A stretch of DNA of 38,714 nucleotides from an uncultured Eisenbergiella sp. (GTDB lineage Bacteria > Bacillota > Clostridia > Lachnospirales > Lachnospiraceae), in contig CANRMT010000012.1 of assembly GCA_947631815.1 (NCBI GenBank), forward strand, positions 1 through 38,714, written 5' to 3'. Positions 15,617 to 23,131 of this stretch are shown here, piece by piece. Within the stretch, counting starts at the first letter, position 1. The number at the start of each line of letters is the position of its first letter. Position numbers and translations under genes: made by a program. The notes below the pieces were generated by a model that ran no database searches, had not been told where the DNA came from, and saw nothing but the letters and a program-made list of their open reading frames with translations.

Positions 15617-16762
15617 TCACTTCCCGCACGCCGCGCACATCGCGCCGTCCAGATCCGCCTGCACCTTTTTCAGATCCTGCCGAATGGAAAGCTTCTGCGG
15701 ACACAGGGTCTCGCACTTTCCGCACTCAATGCAGTTCTTCGCCTTCTCCTCTTCCTTCAGGCCGTTCTCCCAGCCGTATTTCACATGGCTGTAGGTCCCG
15801 TACATGTGATAGCGGTTCCAGATCGCAAAATTCTGCGGAATGTTCACACCCATGGGACAGGGCATGCAATACCGGCAGCCCGTACAGCCGTTCTGCACAC
15901 GTGCCCGCAGCTCTTCCACGATCTCCTCTATCGCCGCCTGCTCCTGCTGTGACATGGGCACATAGGAACTGAAGGTTTTCAGATTGTCCCTCACCTGATC
16001 CTCCGTGGACATGCCGCTTAAGATCACCTTCACATTGGGATGGGAGGCCACCCAGCGGAGCGCGAAGGACGCCACGCTGACATTCGGATTCATCTGATGG
16101 AATTTTTCATTGATATCCTCAGAGAAATTCGCCAGGCTGCCGCCCTTGATGGGCTCCATGACCACCATGGGAACGCCCAGCTCCTCCGTCAGCGCATATC
16201 CCCTGTCTCCGGCCTGCTCATTCCTGTCCATGTAGTTGTACTGGATCTGGCAGAAATCCCAGGCATGCGCCCGCAGGATCTCCTCAAACGCCGCATAATC
16301 GTCGTGGAAAGAAAAGCCCAGATTGCGGATCTTCCCTTCCGCCTTGAGCTGCTCGCAGAACTCCACGATTCCCAGCTCCTTCACCTTTTCCCAACGTTCC
16401 CTGCCCACTGCGTGAAGCAGGTAAAAATCCAGATAGTCCGTCTGCAGCTTTTCCAGCTGCTCCGCAAAGATCCGCTTCGCGTCGTCCAGCGAATTCACCG
16501 CCCACAGCGGCAGCTTGGTCGCCAGATAAAACGAACCGCGGTCATACTTCTGCAGCACTCTGCCCACCACCAGCTCACTCTCGCCGCCGTGATAGGGATA
16601 CGCCGTATCTATGTAATTGACACCGGCCGCGATCGCCTCATCCATCATTGCCTCCGCGCGCGGCTCATCGATCTTCCCCTCCGATGTGGTGGGAAACCGC
16701 ATACAGCCAAATCCGAGAAGCGAGGTCTCGATCCCCTGCTTCTCCCACTTTCTCATTTCCAT
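15617..16762 (-). CDS. Aldo/keto reductase with C-terminal 4Fe-4S domain
   Basis: A 381-residue oxidoreductase. The TIM-barrel aldo/keto reductase domain (about 1-280) has the catalytic set Asp52, Tyr57 (DTAYPYHGGES), Lys83 and His117 (FYLLHA). The C-terminal part (about 285-381) carries ferredoxin-like cysteine motifs CTGCRYCMPCP and CIECGKCETLCP, enough for two 4Fe-4S clusters. Such fused reductases are common in Clostridia; the substrate is unknown. The ATG at 16762 is chosen because GGAAGGAAGGGA lies 7 bases upstream; the frame extends to 16816 without one. It is a single gene with its own promoter about 230 bases upstream. Confidence 0.92.
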   Translation of the reverse strand: MEMRKWEKQGIETSLLGFGCMRFPTTSEGKIDEPRAEAMMDEAIAAGVNYIDTAYPYHGGESELVVGRVLQKYDRGSFYLATKLPLWAVNSLDDAKRIFAEQLEKLQTDYLDFYLLHAVGRERWEKVKELGIVEFCEQLKAEGKIRNLGFSFHDDYAAFEEILRAHAWDFCQIQYNYMDRNEQAGDRGYALTEELGVPMVVMEPIKGGSLANFSEDINEKFHQMNPNVSVASFALRWVASHPNVKVILSGMSTEDQVRDNLKTFSSYVPMSQQEQAAIEEIVEELRARVQNGCTGCRYCMPCPMGVNIPQNFAIWNRYHMYGTYSHVKYGWENGLKEEEKAKNCIECGKCETLCPQKLSIRQDLKKVQADLDGAMCAACGK

Positions 16763-16998
16763 AAGATGATCCCTTCCTTCCATAAATAACCGATTGTCCG
16801 CCGTGCAGTCCGCCAAGCCCGGTTTCGCCTGCCAGTTTCAGTTTCGCCCTCGACCTGCCGTGTCCGGTTTCGCCTGTCGATTTCGTTCTCGTCCTTAGCC
16901 CACCGTATCTTCAGCCAGCCCTTTTGGTATACCCCCAGGACAGCGGCGCACCCGAAAACATGCCTGCCGGATCGGTCCGTGCGCCTGCCTCAATTACC

Positions 16999-17027
16999 AG
17001 TATACCCTCCCTTTCTTTTTTATGCAA
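16999..17027 (-). promoter_or_regulatory. Promoter of the aldo/keto reductase
   Basis: On the minus strand TTGCAT and TATACT are separated by 17 bases. The leader from about 16991 to 16762 is long (about 230 bases). It contains the palindrome GGTATACC (16925-16932) and a direct repeat CCGGTTTCGCCTG at 16819 and 16864, but no recognisable riboswitch. Confidence 0.6.
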
Positions 17028-17070
17028 CCATTAAAAAATAAACGGAAAACCGATTGACCGGGAAGGTGCG

Positions 17071-17120
17071 GATTCATAAAAAAGTGTCTTTAAAAGATTC
17101 ATAAAAAAGTGTCTTTAAAA
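17071..17120 (+). repeat. Exact 25-bp tandem duplication
   Basis: Bases 17071-17095 and 17096-17120 are identical and AT-rich (GATTCATAAA...TTTAAAA). The duplication ends 5 bases before the -35 box of the small-peptide locus and could act as an upstream promoter element. Confidence 0.9.
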
Positions 17121-17125
17121 GTGCC

Positions 17126-17154
17126 TTGTAAATCGTCCCACGCCATGATATCCT
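17126..17154 (+). promoter_or_regulatory. Promoter of the small-peptide mRNA
   Basis: TTGTAA (17126-17131), a 17-base spacer and TATCCT (17149-17154). The transcript would start near 17161 with a stem AGCCC/GGGCT at its 5' end. Confidence 0.5.
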
Positions 17155-17254
17155 GTAGTCAGCCCTTCGGGGCCGGGCTCCCAAAACGGGTAAGCGGTTG
17201 GCCTTTTGCCGGATCTTCATCCGAGAACTTCCAGAATCAACGGAGGTGGTTCAG

Positions 17255-17350
17255 ATGGGAAATAAAGCGAAAGGTACATATGATGAACACGATTCTCCGC
17301 ATCCTGGAGATCGCAGCGTCCCTGATCGGCTCCGCCGTGAAGGCCGCTGA
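17255..17350 (+). CDS. 31-residue leader ORF overlapping the small peptide
   Basis: This ORF has the strong ribosome site CGGAGGTGG before its ATG and encodes a charged 31-residue peptide beginning MGNKAKGTYDEHDS. It overlaps the hydrophobic peptide gene (17280-17408) in another frame. This is reminiscent of mok/hok, where a leader frame couples translation of a toxin; the parallel is an inference. It may also be a non-coding artefact. Confidence 0.35.
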   Translation: MGNKAKGTYDEHDSPHPGDRSVPDRLRREGR

Positions 17351-17408
17351 GATCTGCCAGCGGATGAAAAAAGAGCATCAAAAAAGCAACCGCCCTGACC
17401 AAAGTTAA
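17280..17408 (+). CDS. 42-residue amphipathic peptide, toxin-like
   Basis: The peptide has a hydrophobic/amphipathic stretch (about residues 3-26: NTILRILEIAASLIGSAVKA and on) followed by a charged tail (QRMKKEHQKSNRPDQS). Short hydrophobic N-terminus plus charged tail is the general build of type I toxins such as Fst and Ldr, but I see no sequence match to a named family. AAAGG lies 5-8 bases upstream of two consecutive ATG codons (17280 and 17283). The stop codon is inside the loop of a bidirectional terminator. A convergent promoter lies downstream, so an antisense RNA could control it. It might alternatively be a small membrane-associated regulatory peptide. Confidence 0.5.
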   Translation: MMNTILRILEIAASLIGSAVKAAEICQRMKKEHQKSNRPDQS

Positions 17409-17419
17409 GTTGCTTTTTT
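17380..17419. terminator. Bidirectional terminator shared by convergent RNAs
   Basis: AAAAAAGCAAC (17380-17390) pairs with GTTGCTTTTTT (17409-17419). It gives a T tract in both directions and ends both the peptide mRNA and the convergent small RNA. Confidence 0.8.
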
Positions 17420-17468
17420 GTAAAGTACATTAAACGAGGCCAACCGTTTGCTTCACGGGAGCCCTTTC
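17380..17468 (-). ncRNA. Candidate antisense RNA of the toxin-like locus
   Basis: From the minus-strand promoter, an RNA of about 90 nt would run to the shared terminator. It carries the right inverted-repeat arm at its 5' end and overlaps the 3' end of the peptide mRNA by about 40 bases. No ORF with a ribosome site was found in it. The layout (convergent RNAs, shared terminator) recalls par of pAD1, but there the repeats are direct, here inverted. Confidence 0.45.
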
Positions 17469-17475
17469 ATTTATT

Positions 17476-17504
17476 ATACTATCATTGGCAAAGCTTCCTG
17501 TCAA
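17476..17504 (-). promoter_or_regulatory. Promoter of the candidate antisense RNA
   Basis: On the minus strand a perfect TTGACA (17504-17499) is followed after 17 bases by TAGTAT, with an overlapping TATAAT (17478-17473). The -35 box is part of an inverted repeat CTGTCAA/TTGACAG (17498-17519). Confidence 0.6.
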
Positions 17505-17570
17505 CCAGTTTTTTGACAGTGTTCGCTTTAGCTTGCATGTTACTGGTTCCCATTCACTCCGCATGCGGGC

Positions 17571-20500
17571 TCATTTTCGCCCGCTCCACACGGCATCCGT
17601 TGGCGGCAATTCTTCTCCCTTGGTCAGATAAAACCGGTCAAACCGGATACCGCCGTCCGGGCTGCTCACGGCCAGCACATGCTCCCCGGCGTCCAGCGAT
17701 ATTTCCGCCGCCGGGACCCAGCGATAGATCTGCTCCGCTTCGTACCGCCACAGCCTGCCTTTCAGATACAGCCGTTCGTCCGGAAGCTGCGCCCCGTCCA
17801 CATACACGCCATAGCCGGATTCCTCGCCCAGATTGAATTTGGTCAGCATCCAGAACGTATAGGTCCCGCCGTTCACCCGGAACCGGTACTGCAGAACGGG
17901 CGTCTCATCCGCGCCGCCCCGCTCCGAAGAAACGGTCTCCGTCCTGCGCCGGTACATGGCCAGTCCGGTGCGCCCGTAGGATTCGCTCTGACAATGCCGC
18001 CAGCCGACACCCTTCGTGCAGGCACATCCGCTCTCCGCCAGCGCCGCCGCGGCGTCCCACTTCACCGCGCCGTCTTTTTCCTCCAAAAGGCATTCGCCCT
18101 CTCGCAAATAATCGGCAGGGATCGCCGGCCTCCCCCAGATCTCCTCCCGCACCGAAAGCATGGACACGTTTACCGTATCCTCCTCCAGCTCCGGCCGGGC
18201 GTAGAACTGCTCCCTGGGAAGGAGGTCCGCCTTTCCGTAGAACTGCCCGCACCACCGCTTTACATCGAATTCCCGCGGCATCGACTGCGGACCGCCGATC
18301 CCTGCCAGATTGTTCTCCCGCCTTTCTCCGAGATAGATCAGGATCCGGCTGAACGCGAAATAACGGTCCACCGCATACAGCTTCAGTTCATGAACCCCTG
18401 CGGCCAGCCCCGGCAGACGGAGCCATAAAAGATCCACGTTGTTCAGCACGTTTTTCTTCCAGTTTCCCCGCCACTCGTCCGTAGACGGGGATTCCACGGT
18501 CCACACCGGACCGCCGTCCACCGACACCCCAATGCGGATGCGTCCGGTGGAGTTCAGGGACGGGAACCGCCAGATCTCCAAAAGAGCGTCGCCGGACGTC
18601 GTATTCTTAAAATGATAGGTCAGCGGAACGGCGTCTGTTCCGGCACGGTCCTCTCCCCCCGGCACGCAGCGGTCACAGACGGCCTCTGCCAGATTGCCAC
18701 GGCACCGACCCAGCCGCCGCACAGTGCGAAAATCCGGGGAGGCGGCACTGTCCGCCTCTATCACGATCAGCCCGTCGTCCTCCGCAGGGATTTCGCTGTC
18801 TCCAGCCGCATCCCACGGGATCACATGCACCGGGACAGAGACTCTGCAGACGCGCCTCTCCGGCACACCGCCCTCCAGCTCATAGATCAGGATCTCTCCG
18901 TCCCGCGCCTTCGTGCCGTCCTCCGGCACGAAGCAGAGCCGCTTCTGCGTGCGGAGTGTGCCGCGCAGACATTGCACTCCGGCTCCGCTTTCGGATCCAT
19001 GCGGAGTCCGCACATCCGCGTCCTCCGCCAGCCGCAGCCATTCCGGCCAGCGCACCTCATACGCCGCCTCTCCCGCGCCCGTATTGCCCAGCTCGATCCA
19101 CTTTTCCGCCGGGCGGACGAAGAACAGCTCCTTCTGATCCATCCAGACGGCCGCGTCCAGCCCCGGCCGTTCCGAAACGGACAGCGCAGGCGTGCGCAGC
19201 GGCATCATGGCGGCCCGCGGCGGCGGGAATCCCTCCGGATTCAGAATGCCGTCCCATTTTCCCCCGGCCATGACCTTATTATAATAATGGAGCATGGCGC
19301 GTCTGGCGTCCTCAAAAGCGATGGAACGCTTCACAAAAAAGTCCGCGGCCTGCCCCCAGCCCCGGTCATAACACAGGCCGCTCCGGTCCCCGTAATACCA
19401 TGCCAGGTTGGTGAAATAGCCCGCGTGGATCCGCATCAGCACCATCTGGAAAAAAGCGTCCCTCTCCTGCGCTGGGAGACCCGCATACAGCGCGTTCCCT
19501 TTTTCAAACAGCTCCTCGTAGACGTGGATGCGCACCGCGGCCTCATCCCCGTAGGCGTTCTGGGAAAACGCACCGCTGTCCATGTTTTCCAGCTTGCGTA
19601 CGTTGGTGAGCTGGGAAAAATCGTTCAGCAGCGCCGCCGTCTGTCCGCCGATCCCGCCGGAAAAATTCCGGTCGATCCAGTCGGCCGTCCAGGCCTCCAC
19701 GTCCTCCGTCAGCGCGCCTTCCTTGCCGATCTCCCAGGCCAGCCGCAGGAAAAACTCGATCTCCTGCTCCAGAGGCTTCATGGCGCCCACGTTCATCACC
19801 CAGAGCTTCCGGATGTCCTCCGCCCAAGCCTTGCGCAGCTCGTTGGCAGTGTGGGCCAGCGGGATGGAACACAGGAACACATAGGACATGCTGGGCGGCG
19901 CCCAATAGGAATTGTGGTAGTAAACGCCGTTCCCGCCCGGACGCTTTTTCTCCTGCTCCGAAGGATAACGGCGGATATAGCCGTAGTTGTCATTGGCCCA
20001 GACCAGCGTCATGTCCTCCGGCACCTCCAGCCCGTTGTCGTAGAGCTCCAGCACCTCCTTGTAGGGGATGAACGTCATCAGAGGCTTTCGGCCCAGCACA
20101 TCCTCCAGGATCTTCCGCTGATCCCGGATGACCTGCTCCAGCAGGGACACCTTGGCCCGCATCTGTTCTTCCTTTGATCTTCCTTCCAGCTCTCTGGTCT
20201 CGAAACCGGAATCGTGGATCCCGCGCATGCCCAGCGTATAACAGACCTCGAAATCCCGGTTCTGCTCCACGCTCTCCCTCCAGTATTCCTGCAGGATCTC
20301 CCGGTTCCGGCCCTCCACGGAATAATCGTAGACCGCATCCGTATAGCCCTTTTTTGCGATCCAAGGCTTCCATTCCCGGTTGTTGGAACGCATCAGCATA
20401 TCGCAGTGAGACGTGCCCACCACAATGCCCATCCGGTCCGCCAGCGCGCCGTTTTCCGGCTTCATATTGAAAGAATTGACGTGCATCGCGGGCCAGATAT

Positions 20501-21095
20501 AATTGGCCTTCAGCCGCAGCAGAAGCTCGAACACCTTTTCATAGGTCCTCACCCCGATGGTGTCCTCTCCCATGTGCCCCTTCACCCAGGCCTCCAGCTC
20601 TTCTTCGTCATTGATGAAAATGCCCCGATATTCCACCGAAGGCCAGTCCGCCTTCCTGCAGCCCTCCGGCAGCCGGAGGCATTCCTTCGTCTTCACCGGT
20701 ACGTCCGCCCAGAAATACCAGGGAGAGACGCCCATCCATTCACAGAACGAATACACGCCGTATATGACGCCCCGCCGGTCGGTCCCGATGATATGGAGAA
20801 CGCCGTCCCGGACGCAGTGCAGATACGCCTCCCGGCGCCAGCCGCCCGTCCCATCCCGCAGCACACCGTCCTGCAGGATCTCTGGCGGCACGGCGGGAGC
20901 CATATGTTCCACGCTCGCAACGACGATCCGCGCCCCGGCATCCGCGCCCTCCGTACCGAGACGCAGGACCTCCACCTCTCCCAGCACCTTCCTCAGATCC
21001 GTTTCCAGGTTGGAAACAGCGATCTGTACCGCCTCCGCTTCCTGTGCGCTGACCGTCAGCACAAGCCTCTGCCCTTTCCCAATATAGAAATCCAT
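17571..21095 (-). CDS. GH115 alpha-glucuronidase
   Basis: A 1174-residue glycoside hydrolase of family 115, which removes alpha-1,2-linked (4-O-methyl-)glucuronic acid from glucuronoxylan and, in some members, glucuronic acid from arabinogalactan. N-terminal beta-domain (about 1-170) with GTDRRGVIYGVYSFCEWMGV and PWYFWADVPVK. The catalytic barrel (about 170-500) has EYRGIFINDEEELEAW, YIWPAMHVNSFN, GTSHCDMLMRSNNREW, LGMRGIHDSGFE and LVWANDNYGYIRRYP. It is followed by a helical domain (about 500-640) and two C-terminal beta domains. No signal peptide: it should act inside the cell. AAGGAAAGGAAC precedes 21095 and a separate promoter lies upstream, so it can be expressed apart from the GH53 gene. 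It is the last gene of the glycan-use locus. Length is somewhat above typical (about 850-1000). Confidence 0.93.
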   Translation of the reverse strand: MDFYIGKGQRLVLTVSAQEAEAVQIAVSNLETDLRKVLGEVEVLRLGTEGADAGARIVVASVEHMAPAVPPEILQDGVLRDGTGGWRREAYLHCVRDGVLHIIGTDRRGVIYGVYSFCEWMGVSPWYFWADVPVKTKECLRLPEGCRKADWPSVEYRGIFINDEEELEAWVKGHMGEDTIGVRTYEKVFELLLRLKANYIWPAMHVNSFNMKPENGALADRMGIVVGTSHCDMLMRSNNREWKPWIAKKGYTDAVYDYSVEGRNREILQEYWRESVEQNRDFEVCYTLGMRGIHDSGFETRELEGRSKEEQMRAKVSLLEQVIRDQRKILEDVLGRKPLMTFIPYKEVLELYDNGLEVPEDMTLVWANDNYGYIRRYPSEQEKKRPGGNGVYYHNSYWAPPSMSYVFLCSIPLAHTANELRKAWAEDIRKLWVMNVGAMKPLEQEIEFFLRLAWEIGKEGALTEDVEAWTADWIDRNFSGGIGGQTAALLNDFSQLTNVRKLENMDSGAFSQNAYGDEAAVRIHVYEELFEKGNALYAGLPAQERDAFFQMVLMRIHAGYFTNLAWYYGDRSGLCYDRGWGQAADFFVKRSIAFEDARRAMLHYYNKVMAGGKWDGILNPEGFPPPRAAMMPLRTPALSVSERPGLDAAVWMDQKELFFVRPAEKWIELGNTGAGEAAYEVRWPEWLRLAEDADVRTPHGSESGAGVQCLRGTLRTQKRLCFVPEDGTKARDGEILIYELEGGVPERRVCRVSVPVHVIPWDAAGDSEIPAEDDGLIVIEADSAASPDFRTVRRLGRCRGNLAEAVCDRCVPGGEDRAGTDAVPLTYHFKNTTSGDALLEIWRFPSLNSTGRIRIGVSVDGGPVWTVESPSTDEWRGNWKKNVLNNVDLLWLRLPGLAAGVHELKLYAVDRYFAFSRILIYLGERRENNLAGIGGPQSMPREFDVKRWCGQFYGKADLLPREQFYARPELEEDTVNVSMLSVREEIWGRPAIPADYLREGECLLEEKDGAVKWDAAAALAESGCACTKGVGWRHCQSESYGRTGLAMYRRRTETVSSERGGADETPVLQYRFRVNGGTYTFWMLTKFNLGEESGYGVYVDGAQLPDERLYLKGRLWRYEAEQIYRWVPAAEISLDAGEHVLAVSSPDGGIRFDRFYLTKGEELPPTDAVWSGRK

Positions 21096-21117
21096 TTCCG
21101 TTCCTTTCCTTTTCCGA

Positions 21118-21215
21118 TGCAGGGATCCATCTCATGCAGTGCAGGAACCCGTCCCCGCACAATGCAGGAATCCGTCTCTGCGCGATACGGGAACCGCCCA
21201 CGCCATACAGAGGAA
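21118..21215 (-). repeat. Degenerate tandem repeats in the GH115 leader
   Basis: Read on the minus strand, the motif GG(A/T)TCC(C/T)G(C/T)AT-G-GC-G-GA(C/T)G recurs four to five times at 22-26 base spacing: TGCAGGGATCC, TGCAGGAACCC, TGCAGGAATCC, ATACGGGAACC, CAGAGGAATCC on the plus strand. It lies inside the 5' untranslated region between the GH115 promoter and its start codon. Confidence 0.5.
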
Positions 21216-21262
21216 TCCCTTCCAGCATCTTCCCATCCTGCCGCAGCTTCCCCTGCAAAGAC

Positions 21263-21291
21263 ATTATACCCCCGCCCGGACAGGTGCACAA
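21263..21291 (-). promoter_or_regulatory. Promoter of the GH115 gene
   Basis: On the minus strand TTGTGC (21291-21286) and a perfect TATAAT (21268-21263) are spaced by 17 bases. The leader to 21095 is about 160 bases long. Confidence 0.6.
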
Positions 21292-21326
21292 GCCTCAAGA
21301 ACAGCGGCCTGGACCGACCGCCGCGC

Positions 21327-22979
21327 CTACGCCTGCCTGACCAGCCGGAAGCTGCGCACCATGCCGTACATGGGCGGCGCGCTGATGCGCACCCCAACCT
21401 CCAGCTCTCCCGCCGCGCAGGAAATCCCCGCGACCTCATACCGTGCCCAGGCATGCTCAGCGGGATGGACCACGGTCTCCCGGCGCACCCCGTCCGCCGT
21501 CTGCGCGAACAGACGCACATCCACGCCCGTGGTATCCGTCCCCTTGAACTCGGCGGACAGCCGATAGAGGCCCGGTTCGGGAACCTGCACCCTCTGGCTG
21601 ACGCAGAAGGAAAAGTTCTTCGGCGACTCCACCCGCAGCGCGTTCTTCGGCGGCGCGGGAAACGGATCGATGAATTCCGGATAGATCTGCGCCACGACGG
21701 ACGGGTCCGAAGCGCTCACCTGCCACTGAGACAGCCCTGCATCCAGCGCCGCGTCCCGGATCAGGTTCCGCTCCGCCTGTCCAGCAAGATCTCCGGCGGC
21801 AGCGCCCGGCGCTCCTTCCCGCGCACCGGCGTCCGGCCCTTTTGCACCGCTTCCGCCCGCGGACGCTCCCGTTTCTTCCGGCACATCCTCCCCGGTCAGG
21901 ATATTCTGCTCCGTCTCCCGGATCTTTTCCTCCAGCGGATACCCTTTCGTCCAGCCGCGCTCAAACTGAAAGGCGCGGATGCCGTCCATCACCCGGCCGT
22001 CCTGATCCAGAAGACCCATGTTCTCTCCCCAGCCGCCGTGTCCGTCTCTCGGCATGCTCAAAGGCTCCCAATAATAGATACCCAGCCCCTGTCTGTCCGG
22101 AAGGGACGCCGTGATCTGCTCCACCAGCTCCAGCACCCGGTACTGTCCCTCCGGTTCAGCGGGTACGCCCGCGATGCGCTCCTGCACCCGGTCAATGAAG
22201 CCATGCTCCCCGATGCGCCAGGCGTGGGCCGTCTCCACGATCATGACGGGCTTGCCGTAATCCGCGGTCAGGCGCTCCAGCGTCGTTTTCAGATCCCGGA
22301 ACGTGCCGTGCCAGAACGGATAATAGGACAGGCCGATGAGATCGAAGTCCTCCAGTCCGTTTTCAAACGCCTTGGTAAACCAGTCCTTCAGATAAAAATA
22401 GCGGCCGCCCTGATCCAGATGGATCATGACCTCCATCTCGTCCGGCCCCGCCGCGGCCCTGGCGCCCCGGATCCCGGCGTTGACCAGCCGCACCATCCCG
22501 GCCCAGTCCGGCAGCTCGCCGTCCGGGAACAGAAGCCCGCTGCGGATCTCATTGCCGATCTGCACCATATCCGGCAGAACGCCCTGCGCCTTCATCTCCT
22601 CCAGCACATCTTTTGTATAAGAAAAAACCGCCTCCTCCAGCGCCGCGCCGCTCAGATCCTCCCACGCCTTCGGCTTTTTCTGCTTGGCGGGGTCCGCCCA
22701 GAAATCCGAATAATGGAAGTCCAGCATCAGCCGCATGCCGTGGGCCCTGACCTGCTTCGCCATCCCGATCGTGTGCTCCAGATCGCAGTAGCCCCCGGAA
22801 AACGGTTCGTTGGCGGGCGTGTGCCAGATCCGCAGCCGGACCGCATTGACGCCGTATTTCTGCAGCAGCGCCAGGGGCTCCGTTTCCGTCCCGTCAAAAT
22901 CCTTCACCCGCATCCCCTGCGCCAGGCACTCCGGCAGCGAGGAAATATCCACACCCTTATAAAAATCCAGCCTTTTCAT
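21327..22979 (-). CDS. GH53 endo-beta-1,4-galactanase with C-terminal beta domain
   Basis: A 550-residue protein. Residues about 5-355 form a GH53 barrel (FYKGVDISSLPE, VNAVRLRIWHTP, MLDFHYSDFWADPAKQ) with acid/base Glu144 in VQIGNEIRSG and nucleophile Glu249 in VMIVETAHAW. The family cuts beta-1,4-galactan side chains of rhamnogalacturonan I. A Gly/Ala/Pro linker (about 375-400) leads to a C-terminal beta-sandwich (about 405-550, LYRLSAEFKGTDTTGVDVRL) like a carbohydrate-binding module. No signal peptide is seen, unusual for a galactanase, which suggests that it trims imported galacto-oligosaccharides. GGGAAGG precedes the ATG at 22979. It lies between the LacI and GH115 genes. Confidence 0.93.
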   Translation of the reverse strand: MKRLDFYKGVDISSLPECLAQGMRVKDFDGTETEPLALLQKYGVNAVRLRIWHTPANEPFSGGYCDLEHTIGMAKQVRAHGMRLMLDFHYSDFWADPAKQKKPKAWEDLSGAALEEAVFSYTKDVLEEMKAQGVLPDMVQIGNEIRSGLLFPDGELPDWAGMVRLVNAGIRGARAAAGPDEMEVMIHLDQGGRYFYLKDWFTKAFENGLEDFDLIGLSYYPFWHGTFRDLKTTLERLTADYGKPVMIVETAHAWRIGEHGFIDRVQERIAGVPAEPEGQYRVLELVEQITASLPDRQGLGIYYWEPLSMPRDGHGGWGENMGLLDQDGRVMDGIRAFQFERGWTKGYPLEEKIRETEQNILTGEDVPEETGASAGGSGAKGPDAGAREGAPGAAAGDLAGQAERNLIRDAALDAGLSQWQVSASDPSVVAQIYPEFIDPFPAPPKNALRVESPKNFSFCVSQRVQVPEPGLYRLSAEFKGTDTTGVDVRLFAQTADGVRRETVVHPAEHAWARYEVAGISCAAGELEVGVRISAPPMYGMVRSFRLVRQA

Positions 22980-23071
22980 GATCCTTCCCTTTTTCCTTTC
23001 CCGGCAGCCGAAGGCAGGGCTTCCTCTGCCGTACAGAGCCGATCGAACGCCGCGCGGATCCCCCGGTGAAA

Positions 23072-23106
23072 AAGCAAACGGCCCGATTCCTCCGGGCCGC
23101 GCATTT
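23072..23106. terminator. Terminator after the LacI gene
   Basis: CGGCCCG (23079-23085) pairs with CGGGCCG (23093-23099). Leftward the stem is followed by GTTTGCTTTTT, rightward by GCGCATTTTTT, so it can work in both directions. It separates LacI from GH53 on the minus strand. Confidence 0.55.
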
Positions 23107-23131
23107 TTTGTCCGTATCCGCTGCCCGTCCG

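Larger units (their letters stand above)
17175..17464. repeat. Inverted repeats bounding the small-peptide locus
   Basis: The arm at 17175-17203 (GGGCTCCC...GCGGTTGGCCT) recurs inverted at 17437-17464 (AGGCCAACCG...GGGAGCCC). The outer 8 and inner 11-12 bases match almost perfectly; the middle diverges. The arms lie just inside the start sites of two convergent transcripts, so both RNAs would begin with nearly the same sequence. Confidence 0.75.

Noticed and set aside
20214..23069. 951-codon open frame opposite GH115 and GH53
   Set aside because: Crosses two well-defined genes and their intergenic repeats; Arg/Pro/His-rich composition typical of antisense frames in GC-rich DNA.
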